Assembly: GCA_031555145.1 (NCBI GenBank)
Contig: JAVBUR010000054.1
Span: forward strand, 59,204-123,203
Source: JAJDIA01 sp031555145
Lineage (GTDB): Bacteria; Bacteroidota; Bacteroidia; Bacteroidales; Tannerellaceae
Length of the DNA stretch: 64,000 nucleotides
Direction of reading: 5' to 3'
In this document: positions 1 through 9,475 of the stretch, piece by piece
Numbering within the stretch: the stretch's first letter is position 1
Layout: each line of letters begins with the position of its first letter
Program-made: the position numbers and the translations under genes
Notes under the pieces: model-generated
Seen by the model: the letters and a program-made list of their open reading frames with translations, nothing else
Databases searched by the model: none
What the model was told of the DNA's origin: nothing

Positions 1-3000
1 GGATACGGGGCACTTTTCCCCAGACGGTAAAGTCGACCTTGGTCGTATCACCATCCACCGGAAGCCCGTTCTCGAAAAACTTCTTCTCGTCTTTCAGTAT
101 ATCTTCGGATATCTCACCCAGGTTGAAATAGAGGTCACCCCCTTTTCCGTTGGTATTATAAATAAAGGGATCGAGGAGCCAGAACTCGATATATTCGATA
201 TTGGCCGTTTCAAAGTCGCTCTGTTCGACTTTACGCATAATACCACCCCAACGCTTTTCGGGATTCATCAAGGTGCCGTCAGGGTTGATGTTGTCGGCAT
301 CCAGATTGTAAGGGCCGCGTTCGTTCGGATAATAAGCCACGTTCAAGATAGGTAATGTAGAGGCATCGCTTATACCTGTATCCTTGTTCGGATATAGTTC
401 CCTCACATTGACCGCACGGGCATAGTGGTTCGACTGGTCGTCTTTGGTGATACCCGGAGGCAATTGCGACGAATTCTTACGGGTAAAGATCCCATCCACA
501 TAATACCAGGCCATCAAGGCACGGTTCATGCCATATTCGATCTTGTTCACATACTGGGGACCTGCTTCCGGGAAAAGCGCACCGGCCGAATCATCATACG
601 GGGTACTGGACAGGTTCCAAGCATACGGACTCTGGACATTGAAACCGCTTTGGGTCGATTCAAAGTCGTCGAGATAAGAATAACCTCCGGTATTTTTATT
701 CTCGTAATGACCGGCTATCAGGTGTGCGAACTCGGCATTGAACGCAATCTGACTAGGTTGGGTAAGCGTCAGCAGCGGCAGTTTATCGAATATACTGGTC
801 AGCCACTGGCTCTCGGTTTTGTAAGAAGTGTTGACACCCCACAAGGTATTCTTAATAGATTCGTCACCCCAGGCAGTCTTGACTGTCTGCGGCATCTCCG
901 ACATATGCATGATCGTCACACCAAAATTGAAGTCCTTGCTGAACGCATAATTCAGATCAAGCCCCATCATGGTTTTCCGTTGCATACCGTATGTACCCTG
1001 GTTTTCGAGCGATACACTGACAGCCGTACCACTGGAGATAATCCCTTCATTGAGGATGGTAACCCGGCCAGCCGTATAATCCACAATATAATCCACATTC
1101 TCTGTTAACAGCGCTCCACCTGCTTTTACCCGGACGGAACCGCGGGCCACATTGGTAGCACCCAGGTCGATCTCGGCTCCCGAAGAGGCTTTGTATTCAC
1201 CCCGGAAGAGGAACTTATTCCTCTCGGCGATCTGCCGGGCAACTGTCAATGTAGAGTCATACAATTCCTGGAAAACATATTTTTCGGCAATGGCATCATT
1301 TCCGATCTTCTTCCGAAGATGCTCCCCGAAAGGTTCGACCACCGGAAAGAAAATCCTGCCGGTCTCCGCCTGAACGGTAAAGCCTTCAACAAAGTCGAAG
1401 AAACCGTCGGCACGGGCTTCATTACGCGCATCCAAACGGTCGAGATTCATCACACGCAGCAGGATCGTATCCTTGATAGCTCCTTCCGGGAGATAATTCA
1501 CATAAGTCCCTGTCGTATCACTCTGATAAAGGATATCCAACCGGAATTTTTCTTTCTGTACCGCAAAGGCATCCAGCGAATAGACGTTCTTCATCATTAA
1601 CTTCCAGAACGGCAGGTTGGGCGACATGACCGTACCTTTAAGCAGTTTGACGTAGAGGCAATTGGAGGTGTTCTCAGTATTATCGGTAGAAAATTCCCCC
1701 ACCTGGTAGGCCTGCCCATTGTACATATAGGTATAGGCCACCGCCAGTACCTCATCTGCCTGCAACTGCGCTTTCAATGAGATATAGCCGAGTTGCTTAT
1801 TGACGATATATTCCGATTCATCCAGACGGCGGGCGCTTTCGATATCCTCATAGTCCGTACCGCCTGTGAGCACACCGGCAAATGCCTGGGTGACAGTGCT
1901 GATATTACGAGCATCCGGATAGTTATTTACAATCGTCTTGTAGAGGTTATTGGCATCATTGTAAGGCAGGGAACTGGAGCCGGTAGGGGTAACAAAGGCA
2001 TCATTGCCGATATCCGCCGGATCATGTTCCGCCAGGTCGGTGAAAGCAACAACGTTGCGCGCCTGGTCGAAGTTCGCCCGTTTATTAGTGATCCATACTT
2101 CCACACGGCTAATATTGACAGGGGTATTGACGAACGGAAGCGTTTTCATGGCATTATCATACTGGTCGTAGAAATAATGCGCAAGGAAGAAATGGCGGTT
2201 CTCGTCGTATTTATCAATCGTCTTTTCAAAGGGTTTAGTCTGAACGCCACCTCTCGAATTAACCGTTTTGGATTCGGACTCCTGTTGGGCGAAGAGCGTA
2301 TTGACCCTCAACTTCCCAAACTGAAGGTCGGCTTTCATACCAAAAAGAGCAGCCCCGCCATTAATAAGCGAGTTGCTGGTGGTCATACTTACATTACCGG
2401 CTTCGAGCGTCTTGATAATTTCATCTTCTTCGCCGGTATACGCCAGTTTCAACTTCTTCGAATCAAAGTCGAACGAAGACTGGGTATTGTAGTTCATGTT
2501 GAAGTTTACCTTACTCCCTACCGATGCTTGCATATTTAACTGTACACTTTCGTCGAAATTGAAGAAGGTACGGTTACGCGCACGTTCGGGCAGTGAAGGG
2601 TCTTGTATCTTATTGTTTTTCAGCCCCATGGTAATCTCGGCCGATCCCTGTGTACGCACCCGTACACCACCGGGGCCGAAGAGACGTTCAGCCGGACCGA
2701 TACCGAACTGCATGTCGGTAAGGTTGATGCTTCCGTCGCCTTCCTTGGCGTATTCCTCCGCATTCTTCTGCCGGAAATAGGAATGGAGGGATTGTTTGAG
2801 GCTATAGTCCTGGTATTCTTCGGGGGTAAGTTTCAAGGGGGTCGAGACATCCATCTCTCCCACTTTGGTACGTAGGAGATACGAATTGGTCAGCAGATCA
2901 TATTCCACAAACGTATTGACATTTTCAGGATCACGCAGATCGGCAGGTGATTGCTGGAGAAGATCCTTTTTTATATCCGAGTATTCCTGCTGGCTGGTCT

Positions 3001-3163
3001 TCGATACAGGGAAACGGGGAACGGTATCCTGCGGCACATCCAGCAGTTCCAGTTCAGGTGTTTGTTTGGTATACGAGAGGAAGTCGGCATTCAGCGAATA
3101 CATGCCGATGCCAAATAAAAAGAGTGTTAACCAGAGAATATGTTTGCGTATCCTTTTCTTCAT
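1..3163 (-). CDS. sprA: SprA, type IX secretion outer-membrane translocon (3' part outside window)
   Basis: The minus strand reads open from an ATG at 3163 to the window edge, giving about 1,054 N-terminal residues of a protein that in this family exceeds 2,000 residues. SprA (Sov) is the giant outer-membrane barrel through which type IX secretion cargo leaves the periplasm in Bacteroidetes. The start is followed by a basic stretch and a hydrophobic segment (about residues 8-25), consistent with a signal peptide. Repeated SprA-like phrases are visible, such as QYDNAMKTLPFVNTPVNI and YNMNYNTQSSFDFD-like strand segments rich in aromatic and polar residues. It starts 28 bp after the ruvA stop on the same strand, an arrangement I recall as common in Bacteroidales. 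It is truncated only by the window end; no frameshift is seen. Confidence 0.9.
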   Translation of the reverse strand, partial: MKKRIRKHILWLTLFLFGIGMYSLNADFLSYTKQTPELELLDVPQDTVPRFPVSKTSQQEYSDIKKDLLQQSPADLRDPENVNTFVEYDLLTNSYLLRTKVGEMDVSTPLKLTPEEYQDYSLKQSLHSYFRQKNAEEYAKEGDGSINLTDMQFGIGPAERLFGPGGVRVRTQGSAEITMGLKNNKIQDPSLPERARNRTFFNFDESVQLNMQASVGSKVNFNMNYNTQSSFDFDSKKLKLAYTGEEDEIIKTLEAGNVSMTTSNSLINGGAALFGMKADLQFGKLRVNTLFAQQESESKTVNSRGGVQTKPFEKTIDKYDENRHFFLAHYFYDQYDNAMKTLPFVNTPVNISRVEVWITNKRANFDQARNVVAFTDLAEHDPADIGNDAFVTPTGSSSLPYNDANNLYKTIVNNYPDARNISTVTQAFAGVLTGGTDYEDIESARRLDESEYIVNKQLGYISLKAQLQADEVLAVAYTYMYNGQAYQVGEFSTDNTENTSNCLYVKLLKGTVMSPNLPFWKLMMKNVYSLDAFAVQKEKFRLDILYQSDTTGTYVNYLPEGAIKDTILLRVMNLDRLDARNEARADGFFDFVEGFTVQAETGRIFFPVVEPFGEHLRKKIGNDAIAEKYVFQELYDSTLTVARQIAERNKFLFRGEYKASSGAEIDLGATNVARGSVRVKAGGALLTENVDYIVDYTAGRVTILNEGIISSGTAVSVSLENQGTYGMQRKTMMGLDLNYAFSKDFNFGVTIMHMSEMPQTVKTAWGDESIKNTLWGVNTSYKTESQWLTSIFDKLPLLTLTQPSQIAFNAEFAHLIAGHYENKNTGGYSYLDDFESTQSGFNVQSPYAWNLSSTPYDDSAGALFPEAGPQYVNKIEYGMNRALMAWYYVDGIFTRKNSSQLPPGITKDDQSNHYARAVNVRELYPNKDTGISDASTLPILNVAYYPNERGPYNLDADNINPDGTLMNPEKRWGGIMRKVEQSDFETANIEYIEFWLLDPFIYNTNGKGGDLYFNLGEISEDILKDEKKFFENGLPVDGDTTKVDFTVWGKVPRI

Positions 3164-3191
3164 CCCGTCCGTCTCAACCGGTCATTAGTTG

Positions 3192-3776
3192 TTACAACAT
3201 ACGAAGCGCCGCCTTTATCACCTGTTCGACCGACAACAGGGGCGAACCTTTCAGGATGGAAGTAACCGCTTTCTGTGAGGCCGCCTTCTGGAAACCGAGC
3301 ATGGTAAGCGCCGCTACCGCCTCTTCCACAATCGAGTCATTGCCTGAGACAGGCGACATATCGGTGATTCCTTCTACCGTTTTCACTTTGCCTTTCAGAT
3401 CGACAATGATGCGCTGTGCTGTTTTAGCTCCAATTCCCTTAACGGCCGTCAATGCCGCTTCATTACGCGAACCGATCACCTGCACAAGTTCAGACGGCGA
3501 CAGGGAAGACAGAATCATCCGGGCTGTATTAGGCCCTACACCCGATACGGATGTCAGTTGCAGGAACAATTCACGTTCAAACTTCTCAGCAAAACCGAAC
3601 AAGAGGTGGGCATCTTCACGGATCACTTCGTAAACATAGATCTTCCCACTACTTTTCCCAGTATAGGCGCTGAATGTGTTCAACGAGATATGTATTTCAT
3701 ACCCGATTCCATTACTTTCCATGATCATGCGCGCTGGTGCAAGTTCTGCAATTTCACCCCGAATATATTCTATCAT
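3192..3776 (-). CDS. ruvA: Holliday junction branch migration protein RuvA
   Basis: 194 residues starting MIEYIRGEIAEL, the usual RuvA N-terminus. An in-frame ATG 30 bp upstream would add an unlikely extension, so the 3776 start is preferred. RuvA binds four-way DNA junctions as a tetramer and loads the RuvB motor for branch migration in recombination repair. The N-terminal OB-fold region (about 1-63) is followed by tandem helix-hairpin-helix motifs with the phrases SVSGVGPNTA and AVKGIGAKTAQRI (about 70-125), and a C-terminal three-helix domain that contacts RuvB. Normal family length is about 190-205. It is followed closely by sprA and probably co-transcribed with it. Confidence 0.95.
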   Translation of the reverse strand: MIEYIRGEIAELAPARMIMESNGIGYEIHISLNTFSAYTGKSSGKIYVYEVIREDAHLLFGFAEKFERELFLQLTSVSGVGPNTARMILSSLSPSELVQVIGSRNEAALTAVKGIGAKTAQRIIVDLKGKVKTVEGITDMSPVSGNDSIVEEAVAALTMLGFQKAASQKAVTSILKGSPLLSVEQVIKAALRML

Positions 3777-3866
3777 CGCGTTATATTGTTTACCTATTAT
3801 GCACAAAATCCCTGCAAACCGGGACTATGTGTGGTCGGTATGCAGTAAATTCATGTTCTAATAACG

Positions 3867-3874
3867 CAAAAATA
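3867..3874 (-). promoter_or_regulatory. -7 box candidate for ruvA-sprA
   Basis: On the minus strand this reads TATTTTTG, matching the Bacteroidetes -7 consensus TAnnTTTG. It lies about 90 bp upstream of the ruvA start. A convincing -33 TTG is not obvious, so support is moderate. Confidence 0.4.
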
Positions 3875-3919
3875 GGCAAAAGCGTATATTTATTTGTAAA
3901 AATAAGGCCAGTAGCCGGA

Positions 3920-5374
3920 TTATTGTTTCCAAAAACCAGGCAACAGGATGGTCAAAACGGTAAATACCTCCAAGCGGCCAGTCAACATCAGGAAAGAAAG
4001 GAACCACTTGATACCAGCCGGCACCTCAGAAAAGTTACCCGCCGGGCCCAGTTCCCCCAAGCCGGGGCCTACGTTCCCCAGCGAAGTGACCACCGCTCCG
4101 ATCGACTCTTCAAAAGCCATTCCGCTGGCGGCAAGTACAAGGATACTGACAACAATCAGCGTAATATAGGCAAAGGCAAAAGCTAATACTCGGTGTACGA
4201 TATCGTTCGAAACCACATGCCCGTTCATTCGTACCGGTATAACAGCACGCGGATGGGTCTGCTTCATAAACTCGTTAGACAGGTTTTTTGACAGGATCAC
4301 CACCCGTCCCATTTTCAACCCACCGCTGGTAGAGCCCGCACAGCCGCATATAACCATCAGGATGATCGCAATCCATCCAAAGAATGGCCCCCAGGCGAGA
4401 TAATCAACCGTCATAAAGCCGGTGGATGAGATCAGGGAGACCACATTGAAAGCAGCCGACCGGAAAGATTGTTCGATGCCGGTCTCCATTCCATTGACCA
4501 ACAGCCAGATCGTAACGAGAACCGAAGTTAATAAAATAAAGGAAAAGAACCACCTGAACTCCTCATCGTTAAGTAGCTTCTTACCCTGGCGGTTGAAACA
4601 GAAGTAGATAAGCGTCATATTAGTCGATCCGATAAACATGAAGATCATGATCATATATTCAACATAGGCCGACTGGAAATAGGCTATACTGGCATTCTTC
4701 GTCGAACAGCCTCCCGTCGATATAGTGGTCAGTGCATGATTAATCGCATCAAACAAGCTCATGGGACCGGCCCATAACAATCCGGCCAGCAAGATGGTCA
4801 GAAAAACATATACGCCTGATATCCGCTTAGCCACCTGTGCAATGCGCGGCTTAAAGCGCTCATGCGTGATACTGGGGATTTCCGCATCAAAGAGCTGCGT
4901 AGCCCCTCCACCGAAGATAGGCATCAACGCAACGGTAAATACAATGATCCCGATCCCTCCCTGCCATTGCGATAAACTTCGCCAAAGCAGGATACTGTTT
5001 GGCAACGATTCGATATCGCTAAATACGGAAGCCCCCGTGGTAGTAAAACCCGACATGGTTTCAAAAAAGGCATCGCTGATCGTCTCAATATATCCTCCGA
5101 AATAATAAGGCAACATTCCAAAGAGGGAAAAGAATACCCACGTCAGCGCAACAGTCAGCATCCCTTCCCGTCGTCCGGCAGCATACTCATTCGCACGGAA
5201 TCCAACCAGATAAAAAAGCAGTCCTGATCCGAATAAGATACCTGTGGAAAGAAGGAAAGGAATGAAATCGTCTCCCTTATCAAAAAAGGCCACCCCGGTA
5301 CATGCCAACATAAAGAATGTTTCCAGCAGAAACATCAGGCCGAGCATCTTGATTATAAAGCGAAAATTGATCAT
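3920..5374 (-). CDS. trkH: Trk potassium uptake membrane subunit TrkH
   Basis: 484 residues, close to the usual TrkH length, with many hydrophobic segments. TrkH is the ion-conducting inner-membrane subunit of the Trk K+ (sometimes Na+) uptake system and is gated by TrkA. Selectivity-filter-like phrases occur in each of the repeated M1-P-M2 units, for example SGFTTTGAS (about residues 110-118), TISTGGCST (about 217-225), SSTGFMTVD and SLGNVGPGLG near the C-terminus. Its ATG directly abuts the trkA stop (5375), so the two are translationally coupled at the end of the dxs-trkA-trkH operon. Confidence 0.93.
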   Translation of the reverse strand: MINFRFIIKMLGLMFLLETFFMLACTGVAFFDKGDDFIPFLLSTGILFGSGLLFYLVGFRANEYAAGRREGMLTVALTWVFFSLFGMLPYYFGGYIETISDAFFETMSGFTTTGASVFSDIESLPNSILLWRSLSQWQGGIGIIVFTVALMPIFGGGATQLFDAEIPSITHERFKPRIAQVAKRISGVYVFLTILLAGLLWAGPMSLFDAINHALTTISTGGCSTKNASIAYFQSAYVEYMIMIFMFIGSTNMTLIYFCFNRQGKKLLNDEEFRWFFSFILLTSVLVTIWLLVNGMETGIEQSFRSAAFNVVSLISSTGFMTVDYLAWGPFFGWIAIILMVICGCAGSTSGGLKMGRVVILSKNLSNEFMKQTHPRAVIPVRMNGHVVSNDIVHRVLAFAFAYITLIVVSILVLAASGMAFEESIGAVVTSLGNVGPGLGELGPAGNFSEVPAGIKWFLSFLMLTGRLEVFTVLTILLPGFWKQ

Positions 5375-6712
5375 TTAGTTGAAGTAGTCTTCCAGTTTAC
5401 GCATGGCTGAATCCAGGCAGAATACCACCACGTGGTCGTATGCCTGTATCTGCATATCCCCGTTGATCATCATAGGTTCGCCACCACGAATCAGTCCGCC
5501 CAGCGTCATGTCGTGGGGAAGGCGCAGGTCTTTCACCTGTTTCCGGGTAATTTTGGAGTCCGGGCGTGCCACCAGTTCAGCCACGTCCGCATTGGCAAAA
5601 GCCAGACATTTGACATTCGACACATCGGCATCCAGCAGAAACTGGTAGATATGGCTGGCGGCGATCTGTTTCTTATTGATTACAGCGCCGATATCCATAC
5701 TTTCGGCCAATGGAATATAGTCGAGATTTTCAATCGAGGCGACCGATTTGAATACCCCAAAGCGCTTGGCTGCCATACAGGCCAGGATGTTGGTACTGGA
5801 GTTATCCGTCAGGGCCACGAATGCCTGAGCATCCTTGATCCCTTCCTGCATCAGCAGCTCGGTATCACGCGCATCCCCATTGATGATCAGCACATTGCCG
5901 GGAACTATCTCCGCAATGCGGTGACTCTTTTCTTTGTCGGTTTCAATAATCTTGATCCGGATATTGCTGGGCAGGTATTGGCTGGCGCGGATAGCAATAC
6001 GGCCACCTCCCATGATAATAACCTTCTTCACTTCCGGATCGCTTTTCCCGCAGTGCAAACGGACATCTTCAATATGTGCCTTCGTACAGGTAAAGAAGAC
6101 CAGGTCGCCCGGTTCGATCCGGTCGGCTCCTCGCGGAATAATCGTTTCATTCCGGCGTTTGATGGCTACAATATGATAAAGCTTATCATCGCTCGACAGT
6201 TCGTACAACCGCTTGTTGATCAGCTCCGAGTTTTCACGCACCTTCACACCGATCAGTATGATAGCACCACCGAAAAGTTCCCAATACTGGCGCGCCCAGG
6301 GACGACGGACAGCCGTCACAATCTCCTTCGCCGCCAACATTTCGGGATAGATCATCGAGTCGATCCCCAACTTCTCGAAAAATTCCTTATTCTTCGGCAA
6401 CAGGTATTCGTAGTTATTGATGCGCGCCAACGTCTTATGCGCTCCCATACTACGGGCCAAAACGCAAGCAGTAATATTGGTTGTTTCTTCGGGAGTAACA
6501 CTGATAAACAGGTCGGTATTACGGATACCGGCCTCATCCAGGTCGCGGAGAGAGGTTGGGTTACCTACAACCGGCAGTATCTCCATGGACGAACGAGAGA
6601 ATGTCAACCGTTCCTCATTCGGATCCATCAAAACGATATCCTGTTTTTCCTTGGATAGCATTTTGGCCAGATAGGTGCCTACTTCGCCGGCACCGGCAAT
6701 AATTATTTTCAT
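5375..6712 (-). CDS. trkA: Trk potassium transporter regulatory subunit TrkA
   Basis: 445 residues comprising two tandem RCK (NAD-binding plus TrkA-C) units. The first Rossmann motif is G7-x-G9-x-x-G12 (GAGEVG), and a second glycine-rich motif GGGRIA lies at 235-240. TrkA is the peripheral cytoplasmic subunit that binds nucleotides and opens TrkH. It is flanked by a small membrane protein gene 6 bp upstream and by trkH with no gap downstream, indicating one transcript. Length and domain duplication match full-length TrkA rather than single-domain KtrA. Confidence 0.95.
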   Translation of the reverse strand: MKIIIAGAGEVGTYLAKMLSKEKQDIVLMDPNEERLTFSRSSMEILPVVGNPTSLRDLDEAGIRNTDLFISVTPEETTNITACVLARSMGAHKTLARINNYEYLLPKNKEFFEKLGIDSMIYPEMLAAKEIVTAVRRPWARQYWELFGGAIILIGVKVRENSELINKRLYELSSDDKLYHIVAIKRRNETIIPRGADRIEPGDLVFFTCTKAHIEDVRLHCGKSDPEVKKVIIMGGGRIAIRASQYLPSNIRIKIIETDKEKSHRIAEIVPGNVLIINGDARDTELLMQEGIKDAQAFVALTDNSSTNILACMAAKRFGVFKSVASIENLDYIPLAESMDIGAVINKKQIAASHIYQFLLDADVSNVKCLAFANADVAELVARPDSKITRKQVKDLRLPHDMTLGGLIRGGEPMMINGDMQIQAYDHVVVFCLDSAMRKLEDYFN

Positions 6713-6718
6713 GTCACA

Positions 6719-7414
6719 TCAAAAGTTCAAACTTAGTCTAGCTCCGTATGATGGCGTCCACAGGGTATTACCCATAGGCGTATGGGTAGTCATGCTCAGA
6801 TCAGGCTTAACAGATAAACAGCTATTCTTACCTACCTGCCAACTCAACGCTCCGTTCTTTCTGTTAATTTTATTGGAGGATATCGGGGCATCAATGATCG
6901 ACCAGATCCCATTCCCGAGGAAGACGAGGAGGCTGGCAGCCGCTAATCCCGAATAGTCTCTTTCACGATAGTATCCAAGATGATCATGATCAAAGTAGGA
7001 TTCGTTTACTGCAGTAACCATTCCAACAATAGACCCGAGCCACAACCCGCCCATAATAGCGCCTTTCGCATATTCTCCGTTATACATCTGCCCAAGTCCG
7101 GGTATTACACAAGAGAGGATGCACGACACCCAAGGTTCTTTCTTCTTTACAATCACCCGGCCAGGCTCCTCAGAACTGACAGCGCTAAACACATCCTTTT
7201 CTCCATTCTGATACTTGATCATAAAAATATCTGTCTTGGGAAGCGAATATACCGGGCCATCCGGATTGCTGTATTTCTTGTACCACACGTCCGTCTTTCC
7301 GATTTCTTCTACTTTGGCCTCAATCTCTTCGCCGGTCTTTAAAGTTACAATATCCTGCGCTGTTGCATGAACAACAAAGCATAACACGACAAACATCATC
7401 ATCATCTTTTTCAT
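6719..7414 (-). CDS. Secreted/membrane protein with DUF5683/TM2-like segment, function unknown
   Basis: 231 residues. A short hydrophobic N-terminus ending in VHATAQ looks like a signal peptide (cut near residue 19). Residues 20-75 form a beta-rich region (VTLKTGEEIEAKVEEIG, then YSLPKTDIFMIKYQNGEK) typical of small Bacteroidales periplasmic modules. The second half carries SCVIPGLGQMYNGEYAKGA and GGLWLGSIVGM, resembling the membrane hairpin of TM2/DUF5683 proteins. It lies between dxs (6 bp) and trkA (6 bp), so it is co-transcribed with them. No catalytic residues are evident and I assign no function. Confidence 0.75.
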   Translation of the reverse strand: MKKMMMMFVVLCFVVHATAQDIVTLKTGEEIEAKVEEIGKTDVWYKKYSNPDGPVYSLPKTDIFMIKYQNGEKDVFSAVSSEEPGRVIVKKKEPWVSCILSCVIPGLGQMYNGEYAKGAIMGGLWLGSIVGMVTAVNESYFDHDHLGYYRERDYSGLAAASLLVFLGNGIWSIIDAPISSNKINRKNGALSWQVGKNSCLSVKPDLSMTTHTPMGNTLWTPSYGARLSLNF

Positions 7415-7420
7415 ACGCTC

Positions 7421-9331
7421 TTATTTTAAAGTCAACAATTGCTCCTTAATGCTTTCGGCGTCCATACCACATAGATTGTACAGTTCGGGGATAGAGCCCT
7501 GTTCGATAAACTGGTCGGGGATGCCGATGCGTTTTACCGGTGTCATGTATCCGTTCTCACACATAAACTCAATCACGGCGCTACCCAAACCTCCCTGTAT
7601 CACACCATTCTCTACAGTGATGATCTGTCGGTAATTTTGCCCTACTTCATGTAGCAGTTCTTCGTCGATAGGTTTCAGGTAGATCATATCATAGTGGGCG
7701 GCCGATACGCCTGCTCCAGCTGCCAAGTCGAGTGCTTTCTTCACTTCGTTCCCAATCGGGCCGATGGAAAGGACGGCTATTTCTTTCCCGTCACGTACTT
7801 TTCTACCTTTGCCAACAGGCAAGACCTCCATTTTATTTCGCCAGTCTTTCTTCTCTCCTTTTCCACGGGGATAACGGATCACAAACGGGCTGTTGACTGC
7901 CGAATAGGCGGTAAACATCAGGTTGCGCAGTTCGATCTCATCCAACGGAGAAGCGATGATCAGGTTGGGAATCGGACGTAAATAGGCCAGGTCAAATACA
8001 CCATGATGGGTCGCCCCATCCTCACCAACCAATCCGGCTCGGTCAAGACACATAATCACATGCAGGTTCTGCAACGCCACGTCATGGATCACCATATCGT
8101 AGGCCCGTTGCATGAAAGAAGAGTAGATATTACAGAACGGGATCATGCCCTCCTTCGCCAATCCGGCAGAGAAAGTAACCGCATGCCCTTCGGCAATACC
8201 CACATCGAATGCCCTGTCGGGGAAAGCTTTCATCATATAGATCATCGAACATCCCGAAGGCATGGCCGGGGTAATACCCACAATCCGTTCGTCGGCTTCC
8301 GCCAGTTCAACCAGTGTATGTCCGAAAACATCCTGATACAGTTGCGGTTCATCGAGATTCTCCGGGATGATCCGCTCGCCCGTCTTTTTATTGAAGCGTC
8401 CGGGGGCATGCCATTCCGTAGCCGAGTCTTCGGCAGGCTTAAAACCTTTCCCTTTTTTGGTTTTGATATGCAACAGCTTGGGTCCCTGCATATCTTTGAT
8501 ATCGTTCAATATCTTCACCAGGGTATTGACATCATGTCCGTCTACCGGCCCGAAGTACCGGATACTGAAACCCTCGAAAAGATTATGTTGCTGGGTAAGC
8601 AAGGCTTTGAGGCTGTTATTGAAACGAAGGATATTCTCCCGCCGTTCGTCGTTGATCAGCCGCAGTTTCTTCAAACCCTTGTAGATATCGTAGCGTACCT
8701 TATTATAGGTCTGGCTGGTCGTGATATCCACCAGGTATTTACTAAGGCCACCGACTGGTTCGTCGATTGCCATATCGTTATCATTCAGGATAATCAGAAG
8801 GTTGTTCGGATTGGCGGAGGCGTTGTTCAACCCTTCAAAAGCCAAGCCTCCCGTCATGGAGCCATCGCCGATCACAGCAATTACATGCTGGTTCACTTCG
8901 CCTTTCAACGCCGAAGCAACCGACATACCCATTGCCGCTGAGATGGAGGTAGAGGCATGGCCGGCAATAAAACTGTCGTATTCACTTTCAGCCGGATTGG
9001 GAAAACCGCCGATCCCTTTAAATGTACGCAGTGTATGGAAATTATCTTTCCGCCCGGTCAGCAATTTATGTCCGTAGGCCTGATGCCCCACGTCCCACAC
9101 AATCCGGTCGTATGGTGTATTGAACACATAATGAAGAGCGACAGTCAGTTCCACTGTCCCCAGGCTGGCAGCAAAATGGCCGGGATGCTCGCTCAACACA
9201 TCAATAATATGTTGACGCAGTTCATCACATACTTCTTTCAGCTTGTCTGGAGACAATTGCCGTAAGTCCGACGGGTATTGAATACTGTCCAGTAAATGTT
9301 TATGTATATCTTCTTCCCTGTTTTCAGTCAT
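7421..9331 (-). CDS. dxs: 1-deoxy-D-xylulose-5-phosphate synthase
   Basis: 636 residues, normal for Dxs. The enzyme condenses pyruvate and glyceraldehyde 3-phosphate using thiamine diphosphate, the first step of the MEP isoprenoid pathway in the cytoplasm. The ThDP-binding signature GDGSMTGG is at 155-162, continuing to ILNDNDMAID. The transketolase pyrimidine domain contains DRAGLVGEDGATHHGVFD with the conserved histidines, and a C-terminal transketolase domain follows. It is the first gene of an apparent operon with a small membrane protein, trkA and trkH, linking isoprenoid synthesis with potassium uptake genes only by position. Confidence 0.97.
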   Translation of the reverse strand: MTENREEDIHKHLLDSIQYPSDLRQLSPDKLKEVCDELRQHIIDVLSEHPGHFAASLGTVELTVALHYVFNTPYDRIVWDVGHQAYGHKLLTGRKDNFHTLRTFKGIGGFPNPAESEYDSFIAGHASTSISAAMGMSVASALKGEVNQHVIAVIGDGSMTGGLAFEGLNNASANPNNLLIILNDNDMAIDEPVGGLSKYLVDITTSQTYNKVRYDIYKGLKKLRLINDERRENILRFNNSLKALLTQQHNLFEGFSIRYFGPVDGHDVNTLVKILNDIKDMQGPKLLHIKTKKGKGFKPAEDSATEWHAPGRFNKKTGERIIPENLDEPQLYQDVFGHTLVELAEADERIVGITPAMPSGCSMIYMMKAFPDRAFDVGIAEGHAVTFSAGLAKEGMIPFCNIYSSFMQRAYDMVIHDVALQNLHVIMCLDRAGLVGEDGATHHGVFDLAYLRPIPNLIIASPLDEIELRNLMFTAYSAVNSPFVIRYPRGKGEKKDWRNKMEVLPVGKGRKVRDGKEIAVLSIGPIGNEVKKALDLAAGAGVSAAHYDMIYLKPIDEELLHEVGQNYRQIITVENGVIQGGLGSAVIEFMCENGYMTPVKRIGIPDQFIEQGSIPELYNLCGMDAESIKEQLLTLK

Positions 9332-9347
9332 GGCGAGATAATTTCTG

Positions 9348-9355
9348 CAAAAGTA
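9348..9355 (-). promoter_or_regulatory. -7 box for the dxs operon
   Basis: TACTTTTG on the minus strand, a perfect TAnnTTTG, just 16 bp upstream of the dxs ATG. Transcription would start with a very short leader. Confidence 0.5.
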
Positions 9356-9407
9356 CGGAATAAACGGGATATAAAACAGTCGTGATACAACATTAATCCT
9401 TTTTTTG

Positions 9408-9415
9408 TATGTTTG
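9408..9415 (+). promoter_or_regulatory. -7 box for the DUF748 gene
   Basis: TATGTTTG, a perfect TAnnTTTG, about 60 bp upstream of the preferred start at 9476. It is oriented back to back with the dxs promoter. Confidence 0.5.
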
Positions 9416-9475
9416 TAGTCAGTTGAATCATCTCCCTCACAGGTTGAATGTGTTATGTTGAAATACGTTATAGAT

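Noticed and set aside
425..3188. Several plus-strand open frames in the first 3.2 kb
   Set aside because: They are antisense shadows of sprA, which reads open on the minus strand from 3163 to the window edge.
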